Source of the DNA: Hyphomicrobiales bacterium
GTDB taxonomy: Bacteria > Pseudomonadota > Alphaproteobacteria > Rhizobiales > Rhizobiaceae
Reading direction: 5' to 3'
DNA: 64,000 nucleotides
Assembly: GCA_021775455.1 (NCBI GenBank)
Contig: JAJFHU010000015.1
Span: 124,001 to 188,000, forward strand
Shown here piece by piece: positions 1 through 8,758 of the stretch (its first letter is position 1; each line of letters starts with the position of its first letter). The notes under the pieces are model-generated. The model was not told the DNA's origin and ran no database searches. It worked only from the letters and a program-made list of their open reading frames with translations. Made by a program: the position numbers and the translations under genes.

Positions 1-229
1 CAATCCGTTCCCATGCTGCCTGGACCGCGAATTGGGCTGCGAGTTCGGCATCGCCCTTGGTAAGTTCAAGCGATTTCTTGATCAGCTCCTGGTCAATCTC
101 AATTTGCTCTTCGGTTTTCTCGACACCCTCATACATGGGCACGACGACTTCCAACTGCGCATGGGCGTTGATATCAGGTGTCAGGAGCGTGAACAAAAAT
201 GAGGATATGATTGCGAAACGCTTTATCAT
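1..229 (-). CDS. Secreted hypothetical protein, 3' part beyond the window
   Basis: The first 76 codons are visible; the gene runs off the left edge. The ATG overlaps the stop of the yghU-type gene upstream by 4 nt (ATGA), so the two are probably translationally coupled. The N-terminus looks like a Sec signal peptide: MIKR, a hydrophobic stretch of about 15 residues, then a likely cleavage after NAHA. The mature start QLEVVVPMYEGVEKTEEQIEIDQ is followed by an acidic, helix-prone stretch. I recognise no family. The export prediction is fairly safe; the function is unknown. Confidence 0.6.
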   Translation of the reverse strand, partial: MIKRFAIISSFLFTLLTPDINAHAQLEVVVPMYEGVEKTEEQIEIDQELIKKSLELTKGDAELAAQFAVQAAWERI

Positions 230-1134
230 GATTCTGCCCCTTCCAGTTTCCTGGCTGCTTCAAAGTCCGATGCGTCATGGCGCTCTGCAATAACTCCTTC
301 TCCCTGCGTCCGGTTTACCAGGGAGCCCCGCTTCGCAGCCGGACGGGAATTGATCAGGCCCTTCCATCGCTGGACATGGGTGTAGTCATCAACCGACAGA
401 AACTCCCCGGAGTTGCCATAGGCAGCTTTGGCGGCAAGGCGACCATACCAAGGCCAGATTGCCATGTCGGCAATGGTATAATCGCCGCCCGCCATATATT
501 CATTGTTGGCCAAGTGCTTGTCCATGACATCGAGTTGGCGCTTGACCTCCATGGCGTAGCGGTCGATTGCATATTCGATTTTCATCGGCGCGTAATTATA
601 GAAGTGTCCAAAGCCACCACCGAGAAACGGTGCTGAACCCATCTGCCACATGACCCAATTCATGGTCTCGGTACGTTTGCGCAAATCGGTTGAAAGGAAG
701 GCGTCAAACTTTTCTGCCAGGTAAAACAGAATTGCAGCGCTTTCAAAAATACGGATCGGATCACCGCCGCCCTTTGGAGCATGATCCATCATGGCCGGGA
801 TCTTTGAATTCGGATTGATCTCGGTAAATCCCGAGCCAAACTGATCGCCATCACCGATCTGGATCAGCCATGCATCATATTCGGCATCTGAGTGACCGGC
901 ATCCAGCAGCTCCTCCAGCATAATCGTGACCTTCACCCCATTGGGTGTGCCAAGCGAATAAAGCTGGTGGGGATGCTTTCCAACCGGCAAAACTTTTTGG
1001 TGCGTTGCACCCGCAATCGGCCGGTTGGTGGAGGCAAATTCGCCGCCATTTTCCTTGTCCCACGTCCAGACTTTCGGCGGCACATACCCTGCCGGGAGAT
1101 TGTTTTCAGGCGGGAACTTGTTATCTTCGGTCAT
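226..1134 (-). CDS. yghU: Glutathione S-transferase, YghU (Nu-class) type
   Basis: The protein is 302 aa from the ATG at 1134; an upstream in-frame TTG at 1158 is less likely. It follows E. coli YghU closely along its length: the N-terminal PPKVWTWDKENGG, then TNRPIAG, GKHPHQLYSLGTPNGVKV of the thioredoxin-like domain, NPNSKIPAM, FESAAILFYLAEKF, an all-alpha domain with GGGFGHFYNYAP, and a terminal RHDASDF. YghU-class enzymes bind glutathione and have disulfide reductase and organic hydroperoxide activity. It lies downstream of the valine operon and the DUF4760-like gene on the same strand, probably in its own unit. The precise substrate cannot be told. Confidence 0.9.
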   Translation of the reverse strand: MTEDNKFPPENNLPAGYVPPKVWTWDKENGGEFASTNRPIAGATHQKVLPVGKHPHQLYSLGTPNGVKVTIMLEELLDAGHSDAEYDAWLIQIGDGDQFGSGFTEINPNSKIPAMMDHAPKGGGDPIRIFESAAILFYLAEKFDAFLSTDLRKRTETMNWVMWQMGSAPFLGGGFGHFYNYAPMKIEYAIDRYAMEVKRQLDVMDKHLANNEYMAGGDYTIADMAIWPWYGRLAAKAAYGNSGEFLSVDDYTHVQRWKGLINSRPAAKRGSLVNRTQGEGVIAERHDASDFEAARKLEGAES

Positions 1135-1145
1135 GTTTTGAACTT

Positions 1146-1679
1146 TTAACCTTTCCAACGCCGATAAAGTGACAATGTGTCTTTGTATATTTCATGTCGT
1201 CCATCCCTAGTGAGCCAATCTTCGAATACGCTGCAAAATTTTACAAATCGCCATTTCAATGAACTCTTAGCTATATTCTCGTGTAATAAACCGTTTTCTA
1301 ACTCTGTGGCCATCTGGCCAAAATAGTTCGCAGCTAATACAAGATCTTTAGTCAATGTTTTATCGATTTTGCCTGTAATGACTTGGTTTGATTTTCGATC
1401 TTCAAAACACTGATATCGATGTTCAAGTTGCCTGATTGCTTTCAAAAATTCTTCATTACGATATGGGCTGTGCGAAAGTGTTCGAGCAATTTTTCTCCAA
1501 TGTGTGTCACGATATATATGAATCCCTGCAAAAATCGCTGATGCTGCTGCCGCTAAAGAAGCAACAATCTGAAAAAAATCAATTACGGATGGGCTAAATT
1601 CTGCCACTTGAATAGCTACTCCTAACATCGTGACAAGTAATAAACTTTCTAGAATTTTGCATCTTTGAAAAGTCTCCAC
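1146..1679 (-). CDS. DUF4760-like membrane protein, AT-rich
   Basis: A 177-aa frame beginning with GTG, 8 nt after the pccB stop. An in-frame ATG 17 codons in is an alternative start. Two hydrophobic segments lie near the N-terminus (about residues 12-30 and 36-52), followed by a charged cytosolic domain. The middle (LAANYFGQMATELENGLL, then FCSVFEDWL) resembles the DUF4760 pattern, but only by eye. The DNA is clearly richer in A+T than the pccB and yghU genes on either side, which suggests later insertion into the operon tail. No function is assigned, and the Shine-Dalgarno is weak at either start. Confidence 0.6.
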   Translation of the reverse strand: METFQRCKILESLLLVTMLGVAIQVAEFSPSVIDFFQIVASLAAAASAIFAGIHIYRDTHWRKIARTLSHSPYRNEEFLKAIRQLEHRYQCFEDRKSNQVITGKIDKTLTKDLVLAANYFGQMATELENGLLHENIAKSSLKWRFVKFCSVFEDWLTRDGRHEIYKDTLSLYRRWKG

Positions 1680-1687
1680 CTAAGCGC

Positions 1688-3220
1688 TCACAACGGAATG
1701 TTGTCGTGTTTTTTCCACGGGTTTTGCAAGTCCTTGTTCCGCAAACTAGCGAACGCACGTGCAAGGCGCTTGCGTGAATTGTGTGGCAGGATCACATCAT
1801 CAATGAAACCTTTCTCGGCAGCCACAAAGGGATTGGCAAAGCGATCTTCATATTCTTTGGTGCGTGCTGCAATCTTGTCCGGGTCATCAAGTTCCGAGCG
1901 GTAGATGATTTCGGTTGCGCCCTTGGCTCCCATGACCGCGATTTCTGCTGAAGGCCAGGCGTAGTTGACGTCACCTCGCAGATGCTTGGATGCCATCACA
2001 TCATAGGCTCCGCCATAGGCCTTGCGGGTAATGAGCGTTACTTTGGGTACAGTTGCCTCACCATAGGCAAATAGCAGCTTTGCCCCGTGTTTGATAACAC
2101 CGCCATACTCCTGCGCGGTACCCGGCAGGAACCCCGGTACATCCACAAGTGTCAGAATCGGAATGTTGAAGCAATCGCAGAAGCGCACAAAGCGTGCGGC
2201 CTTTCTGGACGCGTTGATGTCAAGAACTCCGGCCAATACCAGCGGCTGGTTTGCGACTACGCCGACTGTTGATCCCTCCATCCGCATGAAGCCGATGACG
2301 ATATTCTTGGCGAAATCCGGTTGTAGCTCGAAAAAATCCCCTTCATCGGCAACCTTGTGAATGAGTTCCTTGATGTCATACGGCTTGTTGGGATTATCCG
2401 GAATGAGTGTATCCAGCGAATAATCCGTACGTTCAACTTCATCAAAGAATGGACGTACCGGCGGTTTTTCTTTGTTGTTGAGAGGCAGGAAATCAATGAA
2501 GATCCTGAGAGCTGCCAACGCTTCCACATCGTTTCCAAAGGCATCGTCTGCCACGGATGATTTTTTTGTATGGGTTCCCGCACCGCCAAGTTCCTCAGCG
2601 CTGACAATCTCGTTGGTAACCGTTTTCACCACGTCCGGGCCAGTCACGAACATGTAGGATGTGTCGCGTACCATGAAGATGAAATCGGTCATGGCTGGGG
2701 AATAAACTGCACCGCCCGCGCATGGCCCCATAATCATGGAGATTTGTGGCACCACCCCAGAGGCCAGTGTATTCATCTGAAATACGTCTGCATATCCACC
2801 AAGGGAGGCAACCCCTTCCTGAATGCGCGCGCCACCAGAATCATTGATGCCGATAACCGGGGCACCATTTTTCATGGCCATGTCCATGATCTTGCAGATC
2901 TTCCCCGCATGGGTTTCCGACAGCGAGCCACCAAATACCGTAAAGTCCTGGCTGTACACATAGACCATACGACCATTGATGGTGCCCCAGCCAGTCACAA
3001 CACCGTCACCGGACATCTTGCTCTCGGACATGCCGAATTCCGTGCATCGGTGCGTTACGAACATGTCGTACTCTTCAAAACTTCCTTCATCGAGAAGAAT
3101 TGAAATGCGCTCCCGTGCGGTCAGTTTTCCCTTTGCATGCTGGGCGTCAATTCGTTTTTGGCCCCCACCCATGCGCGCCTGTTCACGGCGTGCTTCGAGT
3201 TCTTCAATAACTTCACGCAT
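1688..3220 (-). CDS. pccB: Propionyl-CoA carboxylase beta subunit
   Basis: A 510-aa carboxyltransferase subunit of the size usual for PccB. It would transfer carboxybiotin-borne CO2 to propionyl-CoA, giving (S)-methylmalonyl-CoA. Visible marks include [23 protein letters not shown], the oxyanion-hole region [25 protein letters not shown], and the second half with [20 protein letters not shown] and the [12 protein letters not shown] stretch. It is the last clear catabolic gene of the operon, 10 nt behind the enoyl-CoA hydratase, so it would handle the propionyl-CoA released from valine by MmsA. The biotinylated alpha subunit is not in this window. Specificity for propionyl- over acetyl-CoA is inferred from overall similarity and context. 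Confidence 0.93.
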   Translation of the reverse strand: MREVIEELEARREQARMGGGQKRIDAQHAKGKLTARERISILLDEGSFEEYDMFVTHRCTEFGMSESKMSGDGVVTGWGTINGRMVYVYSQDFTVFGGSLSETHAGKICKIMDMAMKNGAPVIGINDSGGARIQEGVASLGGYADVFQMNTLASGVVPQISMIMGPCAGGAVYSPAMTDFIFMVRDTSYMFVTGPDVVKTVTNEIVSAEELGGAGTHTKKSSVADDAFGNDVEALAALRIFIDFLPLNNKEKPPVRPFFDEVERTDYSLDTLIPDNPNKPYDIKELIHKVADEGDFFELQPDFAKNIVIGFMRMEGSTVGVVANQPLVLAGVLDINASRKAARFVRFCDCFNIPILTLVDVPGFLPGTAQEYGGVIKHGAKLLFAYGEATVPKVTLITRKAYGGAYDVMASKHLRGDVNYAWPSAEIAVMGAKGATEIIYRSELDDPDKIAARTKEYEDRFANPFVAAEKGFIDDVILPHNSRKRLARAFASLRNKDLQNPWKKHDNIPL

Positions 3221-3230
3221 TCACTTGTCC

Positions 3231-4001
3231 CTATCGGTTCTTGAAGTCCGGTTTGCGTTTTTCGGTAAATGCAGACATGCCTTCTTTCTGGTCTTCGGTT
3301 GCAAACAGAGAGTAGAAGGCACGGCGCTCAAAGCGCAACCCTTCCTGAAGGCTCGATTCAAAAGCACGGCTAACGGCTTCCTTGCCCAGCAATACAGATG
3401 GTCTGGAAAAATCTGCGATTTCACTGGCAATCTTGATGGTTTCCTCCAGCAGGGATTCCGCTGGAAATATCCGGGCGACGAGCCCAGCACGTTCGGCTTC
3501 GTCTGCATCCATCATTCTGCCAGTCAGGATCATGTCCATGGCTTTTGCCTTGCCAACAGCTCTTGTAAAACGCTGCGAACCGCCCCAACCCGGAATTACG
3601 CCAATCTTGATTTCGGGTTGACCGAACTTTGCCGTGTCGGAGGCAAAAATCATGTCACACATCATTGCAATTTCGCATCCACCACCCAGTGCATAGCCGG
3701 AAACTGCTGCGATGGTTGGCGTTCTTGTTGCGGCAAATCCCTCCCATGCCGACTGACGATCTTCCAGAAACATGTCCATGTAGGATTTATCCTGCATTTC
3801 CTTGATGTCGGCGCCTGCCACAAAAGCTTTTTCCGACCCTGCCAGAATGATGCAGCCAATGCCTTGATCCTCATCAAACGCCTTGGTGCCCGCAATCAAC
3901 GCGTCCATAACCTCTGAATTGATTGCATTGAGCGCTTCAGGTCGATTTATGGTCAAGATACCAACCTTGCCACTCTCTTCACTCAGAACCACATTGGTCA
4001 T
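3231..4001 (-). CDS. Enoyl-CoA hydratase (crotonase family)
   Basis: The 256-aa protein is close to the usual crotonase length of about 258. It carries [10 protein letters not shown] near the N-terminus, the CoA-binding loop [10 protein letters not shown], the oxyanion-hole [15 protein letters not shown] with the first catalytic Glu, and [16 protein letters not shown] with the second. Both glutamates needed for hydratase activity are therefore present. It hydrates 2-enoyl-CoAs to 3-hydroxyacyl-CoAs. In this operon the natural substrate is methacrylyl-CoA from isobutyryl-CoA, giving 3-hydroxyisobutyryl-CoA for the hydrolase at 4902-5948. The start lies 1 nt beyond the mmsB stop, indicating co-translation. 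Confidence 0.9.
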   Translation of the reverse strand: MTNVVLSEESGKVGILTINRPEALNAINSEVMDALIAGTKAFDEDQGIGCIILAGSEKAFVAGADIKEMQDKSYMDMFLEDRQSAWEGFAATRTPTIAAVSGYALGGGCEIAMMCDMIFASDTAKFGQPEIKIGVIPGWGGSQRFTRAVGKAKAMDMILTGRMMDADEAERAGLVARIFPAESLLEETIKIASEIADFSRPSVLLGKEAVSRAFESSLQEGLRFERRAFYSLFATEDQKEGMSAFTEKRKPDFKNR

Positions 4002-4002
4002 T

Positions 4003-4890
4003 CTATTTCCTCTTCATATCGGCGAGATGCTTTATCACCCCTGAAAAATCTGTGTCACCACCACCAGCTTCGACCATCTCATTGTAGATATCGGTGGCAT
4101 GTTTGCCCATGGGCGTTGCCAGTTCGCTTTCATCTGCAGCCTGTTGGGAGAGATTAAGGTCCTTCAACATCAGTGCTGCGGCAAATCCCGGTTTGTAATC
4201 ATTGTCAGCCGGACTTTTGGGTCCAACGCCTGGAACCGGGCAATAGGTGTTGACCGACCAACAAGAGCCAGACGCTGTAGAAACCACGTCAAAGAGTGCC
4301 TGCTGATCGAGCCCCAGTTTTTCAGCAAGGATGAACGCTTCGCAGGCTCCGATCATCGATATCCCGAGCAGCATATTGTTGCATATCTTTGCCGATTGAC
4401 CGGCACCACCGTCACCGCAGTGAACGATTTTGCCACCCATGATTTCGAGGAATGGATGGGCTTGGTCGAATGCCTTTTTTGGTCCACCAACCATGAAGGT
4501 CAACGTGCCTGCCTCCGCACCACCAACACCACCGGATACAGGAGCGTCAATGCAGCCAAGGTCGGCATCAGCAGCCTGGATGTGAATAGCCTTGGCGCTT
4601 GAAACATCGATCGTGGAAGAGTCGATGATGGTAGTACCGGCAGCGCAGGTTGGTACAATTTCTTCAAAAACCTTGCGAACAATTTCTCCATTTGGAAGCA
4701 TGGTGATGACAATGTCGGCATCTTCGCAAACTTGTCCGGCGAAAAGGCAGGTTGTCATGCCCTCAGCCGCAGCCTTGTCGAGTTGAGTGGGAACTGTGTC
4801 AAAAACCTTGAGACTGTGTTCGGCTTTCACCAGATTGATTGCCATGGGCAACCCCATGTTGCCTAGTCCGATAAAGCCGATATTTGCCAT
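4003..4890 (-). CDS. mmsB: 3-hydroxyisobutyrate dehydrogenase
   Basis: A 295-aa NAD-dependent beta-hydroxyacid dehydrogenase. The Rossmann motif GFIGLGNMG starts at residue 5, a substrate-binding [16 protein letters not shown] segment lies near 115-130, and the catalytic lysine is about residue 168 in [12 protein letters not shown]. It oxidises 3-hydroxyisobutyrate, released by the adjacent CoA hydrolase, to methylmalonate semialdehyde, the substrate of MmsA. Position within a complete valine-degradation operon supports this over glyoxylate or tartronate semialdehyde reductase, which share the fold. It is 11 nt behind the hydrolase and 1 nt ahead of the hydratase. Confidence 0.93.
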   Translation of the reverse strand: MANIGFIGLGNMGLPMAINLVKAEHSLKVFDTVPTQLDKAAAEGMTTCLFAGQVCEDADIVITMLPNGEIVRKVFEEIVPTCAAGTTIIDSSTIDVSSAKAIHIQAADADLGCIDAPVSGGVGGAEAGTLTFMVGGPKKAFDQAHPFLEIMGGKIVHCGDGGAGQSAKICNNMLLGISMIGACEAFILAEKLGLDQQALFDVVSTASGSCWSVNTYCPVPGVGPKSPADNDYKPGFAAALMLKDLNLSQQAADESELATPMGKHATDIYNEMVEAGGGDTDFSGVIKHLADMKRK

Positions 4891-4901
4891 TTCCCTGTCT
4901 C

Positions 4902-5948
4902 CTAAATCTGGATGATGAGCTCGTATTCACCCAATGGTTCCAGCATTGCTGATATTTGCTCATTTGTCAGTGCTTCCAAAGTAGAAACTTGCCATTTGGG
5001 ATTACGATCCTTGTCTATGATTTGGGCACGGATGCCTTCCAGAAAATCACCGTCTGACATGGAGCGCCAAGTGAAACGGTACTCTGCAGTCAGAACTTCT
5101 GCGATACTGGTCAATTCACGAGAGCGGCGAACCAGTTCAATGGCACTCGCGACAGACAGGGGGCAATTGCGTCGCATCAATTTGGCTTGCTTATCGGCCC
5201 AGTCATCGTTTGCTCCTTCCAGCGAAGCGATGACATCTGCGGCAGTTTTTTTGCTGAAATGGTGATCGACGGCAGATTGCAAGCCGGGGAATTTATCAGG
5301 TGGTACTTGTTCTGTGTACTGCTCAATAGTGCTGATATCTGATGATCGTTCCATATCCGAAACAAGATCATGAACTTTTTCTGCTGGAACAAATGCATCT
5401 GCAAATCCGGCATAAATTGTATCAGCTGCTCCAAGTCGTGAGCCGGTTGTTCCGAGAAATTCTCCCATGTGTCCTGGAGCGCGGGAGAGTATCCAGTTGC
5501 CACCTACATCAGGCACCAAGCCGATTGTGCATTCGGGCATGGCCAACATGGTGCGTTCAGTAACTATCCTGTGCGAACCGTGGGCGGAAATGCCGACCCC
5601 GCCGCCCATGACAATGCCGTCCATGATGGCGACGTAGGGTTTTGGATAGTTTGCGATTAGCGAATTTAGGCGATACTCATCGGCCCAAAACTTTCGACCA
5701 TAATCGAAATTTCCCGCCCTACCGGTATCATATAGTTGCTGGATATCACCCCCGGCGCAAAATGCCCGATCGCCTTCTGCATCAATTGTCACGAGTTTGA
5801 TAGTATCGTCTTCTCGCCAATCTATCAGGGCCTGTTCGATTGCCAGGCACATGTCGTAGGTCATGGCGTTCAGCGCATCGGGACGGGTAAGCGTGATGCG
5901 ACCTGCGCCACCAGATTTGCGGATGTGGATGTCATTGGCCAATGCCAA
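4902..5948 (-). CDS. 3-hydroxyisobutyryl-CoA hydrolase
   Basis: A 348-aa crotonase-fold protein, about 90 aa longer than a hydratase, as is normal for this hydrolase family. Diagnostic stretches are ITLTRPDALNAMT, DRAFCAGGDIQQLYD, MDGIVMGGGVGISAHGSHR, PECTIGLVPDVGGNWILSR and, in the C-terminal half, RNCPLSVASAIELVRR and EYRFTWRSMSDGDFLEGIRA. It hydrolyses 3-hydroxyisobutyryl-CoA to the free acid, which keeps methacrylyl-CoA from accumulating. The start is 1 nt downstream of the acyl-CoA dehydrogenase stop. The gene order dehydrogenase, hydrolase, mmsB, hydratase leaves little doubt about the pathway. Confidence 0.92.
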   Translation of the reverse strand: MALANDIHIRKSGGAGRITLTRPDALNAMTYDMCLAIEQALIDWREDDTIKLVTIDAEGDRAFCAGGDIQQLYDTGRAGNFDYGRKFWADEYRLNSLIANYPKPYVAIMDGIVMGGGVGISAHGSHRIVTERTMLAMPECTIGLVPDVGGNWILSRAPGHMGEFLGTTGSRLGAADTIYAGFADAFVPAEKVHDLVSDMERSSDISTIEQYTEQVPPDKFPGLQSAVDHHFSKKTAADVIASLEGANDDWADKQAKLMRRNCPLSVASAIELVRRSRELTSIAEVLTAEYRFTWRSMSDGDFLEGIRAQIIDKDRNPKWQVSTLEALTNEQISAMLEPLGEYELIIQI

Positions 5949-5949
5949 A

Positions 5950-7092
5950 TCAATCCTCCTTCAGCATCTGTCGGGCAATGATGAGCCGCATGATCTCGTT
6001 TGTGCCTTCGAGGATCTGGTGAACGCGAAGGTCGCGCACAATCTTCTCGATGCCGTAGTCAGAGAGATAACCGTATCCGCCATGGAGTTGCAGGCAGTCA
6101 TTGGCAACTCGAAAGCACAAATCCGTCACCAGCCGCTTGGCCATGGCGCAGTGTTTAGTCGCGTCCGGTGTCTTGTTATCGAGCTTCCAGGCCGCCTGCC
6201 GCAAGAAAATGCGTGAAGCCTGCAGTTCGGTTTCCATGTCAGCAAGCCGAAATTGCAGTGCCTGAAAGTCAGCGATTGGTTTACCGAAGGCCTTTCGCTC
6301 CTTCATGTACTGAAGCGTTTTGTCCAGGGCGCATTGCGCAGCCCCAAGCGCGCTTGCTGCGATGTTCAATCGCCCACCATCAAGACCTGCCATCGCGTAG
6401 GAAAAACCTTTGCCTTCTTCGCCGAGCAAATGGTCAGCAGGTACCCTGCAATCATCGAACTGGACCTGTGCAGTGGGTTGCGCGCGCCAACCCATCTTGC
6501 GTTCATTGGCACCGAAGGAGAGGCCTTCTGAAGGGCTTTCAACCAGAATTGCGGAAATCCCTTTCGGCCCATCTTCGCCGGTGCGGGCCATGGTGAGGTA
6601 AATGTCAGATGTGCCGCCGCCAGAGATAAAAGCCTTGGTGCCATTGAGCTTCCACTGGTTGCCATCCTTTTGCGCGCGAGTCCGAAGCGCCGAAGCGTCG
6701 GAACCAGAACCTGGTTCAGTGAGGCAATAACTGCATATTTTTTCCATCGAAGTGAGCTGCGGCAGCCATTTTTGCCGCTGCTCTTCCGTGCCGAAAGTAT
6801 CAATCATCCAGGCGCACATGTTGTGAATGGAGATGAAGGAACCAATCGAGGGACAGCCATAGGCAAGCGCTTCGAAAATAAGAGTGGACTCAAGCCGTCC
6901 AAGTGCTGAGCCGCCGACATCCTCGCGAACGTATATTCCGGCCATGCCAAGTGGCGCGACTTGCTTGATTACATCTTCAGGGAAGTGGCTGGTCTCGTCC
7001 CACTCCAGGGCTTTGGGAGCAATGGCTTCATCTGCAAAGGAACGAGCCATCTCATAGATGGCATTTTGTTCTTCTGTCAGGGCGAAATCCAT
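5950..7092 (-). CDS. Acyl-CoA dehydrogenase, probably isobutyryl-CoA specific
   Basis: A 380-aa FAD flavoprotein of standard length. It shows the N-terminal helical domain, CSYCLTEPGSGSDASAL (FAD and substrate loop), TKAFISGGGTSDIY, the C-terminal signature ALGAAQCALDKTLQYMKERKAFG, LQLHGGYGYLSDY, and VHQILEGTNEIMR with the probable catalytic base at about Glu362. It would dehydrogenate isobutyryl-CoA to methacrylyl-CoA, passing electrons to ETF. It follows mmsA by 18 nt. Chain specificity is inferred from context; short-branched or butyryl-CoA activity cannot be excluded. Confidence 0.9.
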   Translation of the reverse strand: MDFALTEEQNAIYEMARSFADEAIAPKALEWDETSHFPEDVIKQVAPLGMAGIYVREDVGGSALGRLESTLIFEALAYGCPSIGSFISIHNMCAWMIDTFGTEEQRQKWLPQLTSMEKICSYCLTEPGSGSDASALRTRAQKDGNQWKLNGTKAFISGGGTSDIYLTMARTGEDGPKGISAILVESPSEGLSFGANERKMGWRAQPTAQVQFDDCRVPADHLLGEEGKGFSYAMAGLDGGRLNIAASALGAAQCALDKTLQYMKERKAFGKPIADFQALQFRLADMETELQASRIFLRQAAWKLDNKTPDATKHCAMAKRLVTDLCFRVANDCLQLHGGYGYLSDYGIEKIVRDLRVHQILEGTNEIMRLIIARQMLKED

Positions 7093-7110
7093 TGCCTGTT
7101 CCCTTGGTAT

Positions 7111-8610
7111 TTAGTTCATCGTCGGGATAGAGAACTCCGCCCCTTCCTTGATGCCGGATGGCCAGCGTGATGTGATGGTCTTGGTTCGTGTATAAAAACG
7201 GAACCCATCCGGTCCGTGCTGATTCAAATCACCAAAGCCTGAACGTTTCCATCCGCCAAAGGTATAGTAAGCCAGTGGTACCGGAATTGGCACATTGACG
7301 CCAACCATGCCGATATTTATACGCGAAGCGAAATCGCGGGCCGTGTCGCCGTCGCGGGTAAATATTGCAACGCCGTTGCCATACTCATGGCTCATCGCAA
7401 GATCGAGGCCTTCTTCATAGTTTTGGGTCCGAACCACGGAAAGAACAGGTCCAAAGATTTCTTCTTTGTAGATCGACATGTCCTTGGTCACGTTGTCAAA
7501 CAAACAACCACCGATGAAGAAGCCGTTCTCGTAGCCCTGCATGGAGAAATCGCGACCATCCACGACCAGTTTGGCACCTTCCTTGACGCCTGCATCAATG
7601 TAGCCTTTGACACGATTGTAGGCATCTTGTGTGACCAGTGGCCCGAAATCGGCATCGTCACCCGCTGTATATGGGGCAATCTTGAGGTTTTCAACACGAG
7701 GTGTCAGTTTTTCCATCAGTCGGTCGGCGGTGTCTTCACCAACGGGAATGGCAACAGAAACAGCCATGCAGCGCTCTCCGGCAGCACCGTAACCGGCACC
7801 GATCAACGCATCAACGGCTTGGTCCAAATCGGCATCCGGCATGATCAGCATGTGGTTCTTGGCACCACCAAAGCACTGAACACGTTTGCCGTTTGCACAA
7901 CCACGGCTGTAGACATATTCCGCAATTGCTGTTGAACCGACAAAACCGATCGCCATGATGTCCTGATGATCCAGAATGCCGTCTACTGCTTCCTTGTCGC
8001 CGTTTACAACATTGAGCAAACCATCGGGAAGGCCGGCCTCCTGCATTAGCTCCGCCAGCATGATCGGTACGGATGGATCACGTTCTGACGGTTTCAGGAT
8101 GAAAGCGTTGCCGCATGCCAGCGCCGGGCAGAATTTCCACATCGGAATCATCGCCGGAAAATTGAACGGGGTAATGCCGGCTACCACACCTAGCGGCTGG
8201 CGAATGGAATGCATGTCAATTCCAGGACCAGCGCCTTCACTGAATTCACCCTTGAGCAGGTGTGGGGCGCCCATGCAAAATTCTGCAACTTCCAGACCGC
8301 GGATTACGTCACCCTTGGCATCGGGGATAGTTTTGCCATGTTCACGGGAAAGAGCTTCAGCAAGTTTGTCCATGTCGCGGTGCAAAAGTTGGACGAACTT
8401 CATCATGACACGAGCCCGCTTTTGCGGATTGGTAGCTGCCCATTCGACTTGTGCTGCGCATGCTATGCTGATTGCTTCGTTAAGTTCGTCTGAATTAGCC
8501 AATGCTACCTGTGCCTGAACTTCACCGGTAGCCGGATTGAAAATGTCTGCAAAGCGGCCTGATTTGCCTGCGACCCGCTTGCCATTGATAAAATGTCCGA
8601 TTTGTTCCAC
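7111..8610 (-). CDS. mmsA: Methylmalonate-semialdehyde dehydrogenase (CoA-acylating)
   Basis: A 499-aa aldehyde dehydrogenase of the MMSDH family. It has the N-terminal GHFINGKRVAG, ITPFNFPAMIPMW in the NAD domain, GSTAIAEYVYSRG, the catalytic cysteine at about residue 281 in GAAGERCM, and EEIFGPVLSVVR. It converts methylmalonate semialdehyde plus CoA and NAD to propionyl-CoA and CO2. It starts at GTG 8610 with GAGGGAG about 8 nt upstream and is the first gene of the operon, divergent from a LysR gene. Control by that regulator through the palindrome at 8687-8714 is an inference. Malonate semialdehyde from myo-inositol or beta-alanine is a possible second substrate. Confidence 0.94.
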   Translation of the reverse strand: MEQIGHFINGKRVAGKSGRFADIFNPATGEVQAQVALANSDELNEAISIACAAQVEWAATNPQKRARVMMKFVQLLHRDMDKLAEALSREHGKTIPDAKGDVIRGLEVAEFCMGAPHLLKGEFSEGAGPGIDMHSIRQPLGVVAGITPFNFPAMIPMWKFCPALACGNAFILKPSERDPSVPIMLAELMQEAGLPDGLLNVVNGDKEAVDGILDHQDIMAIGFVGSTAIAEYVYSRGCANGKRVQCFGGAKNHMLIMPDADLDQAVDALIGAGYGAAGERCMAVSVAIPVGEDTADRLMEKLTPRVENLKIAPYTAGDDADFGPLVTQDAYNRVKGYIDAGVKEGAKLVVDGRDFSMQGYENGFFIGGCLFDNVTKDMSIYKEEIFGPVLSVVRTQNYEEGLDLAMSHEYGNGVAIFTRDGDTARDFASRINIGMVGVNVPIPVPLAYYTFGGWKRSGFGDLNQHGPDGFRFYTRTKTITSRWPSGIKEGAEFSIPTMN

Positions 8611-8686
8611 GAAACTGCTCCCTCGGTAAGAATTCCTGTTTCTTCTTATATCGGTATAAATCCTACTCCAATGGTAGAAAAACCAC

Positions 8687-8714
8687 TTTCATTGTGCAAA
8701 AATGCACAATGAAA
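8687..8714. promoter_or_regulatory. Perfect 12-bp inverted repeat, likely LysR operator
   Basis: TTTCATTGTGCA and its exact reverse complement TGCACAATGAAA are separated by AAAA in the divergent mmsA-lysR intergenic region. The symmetry and place fit an operator shared by both promoters. The frame of the LysR gene can be read back into the right arm (ATG at 8702), which is one reason to prefer the downstream TTG start. Confidence 0.65.
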
Positions 8715-8758
8715 CCCATCTAATCCTAACCCGGCAACGGCCAAATGGAAGCAAAAAC

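Noticed and set aside
2976-3917. Plus-strand frame of 313 codons
   Set aside because: Runs antisense to pccB and the enoyl-CoA hydratase, which are both complete on the minus strand.
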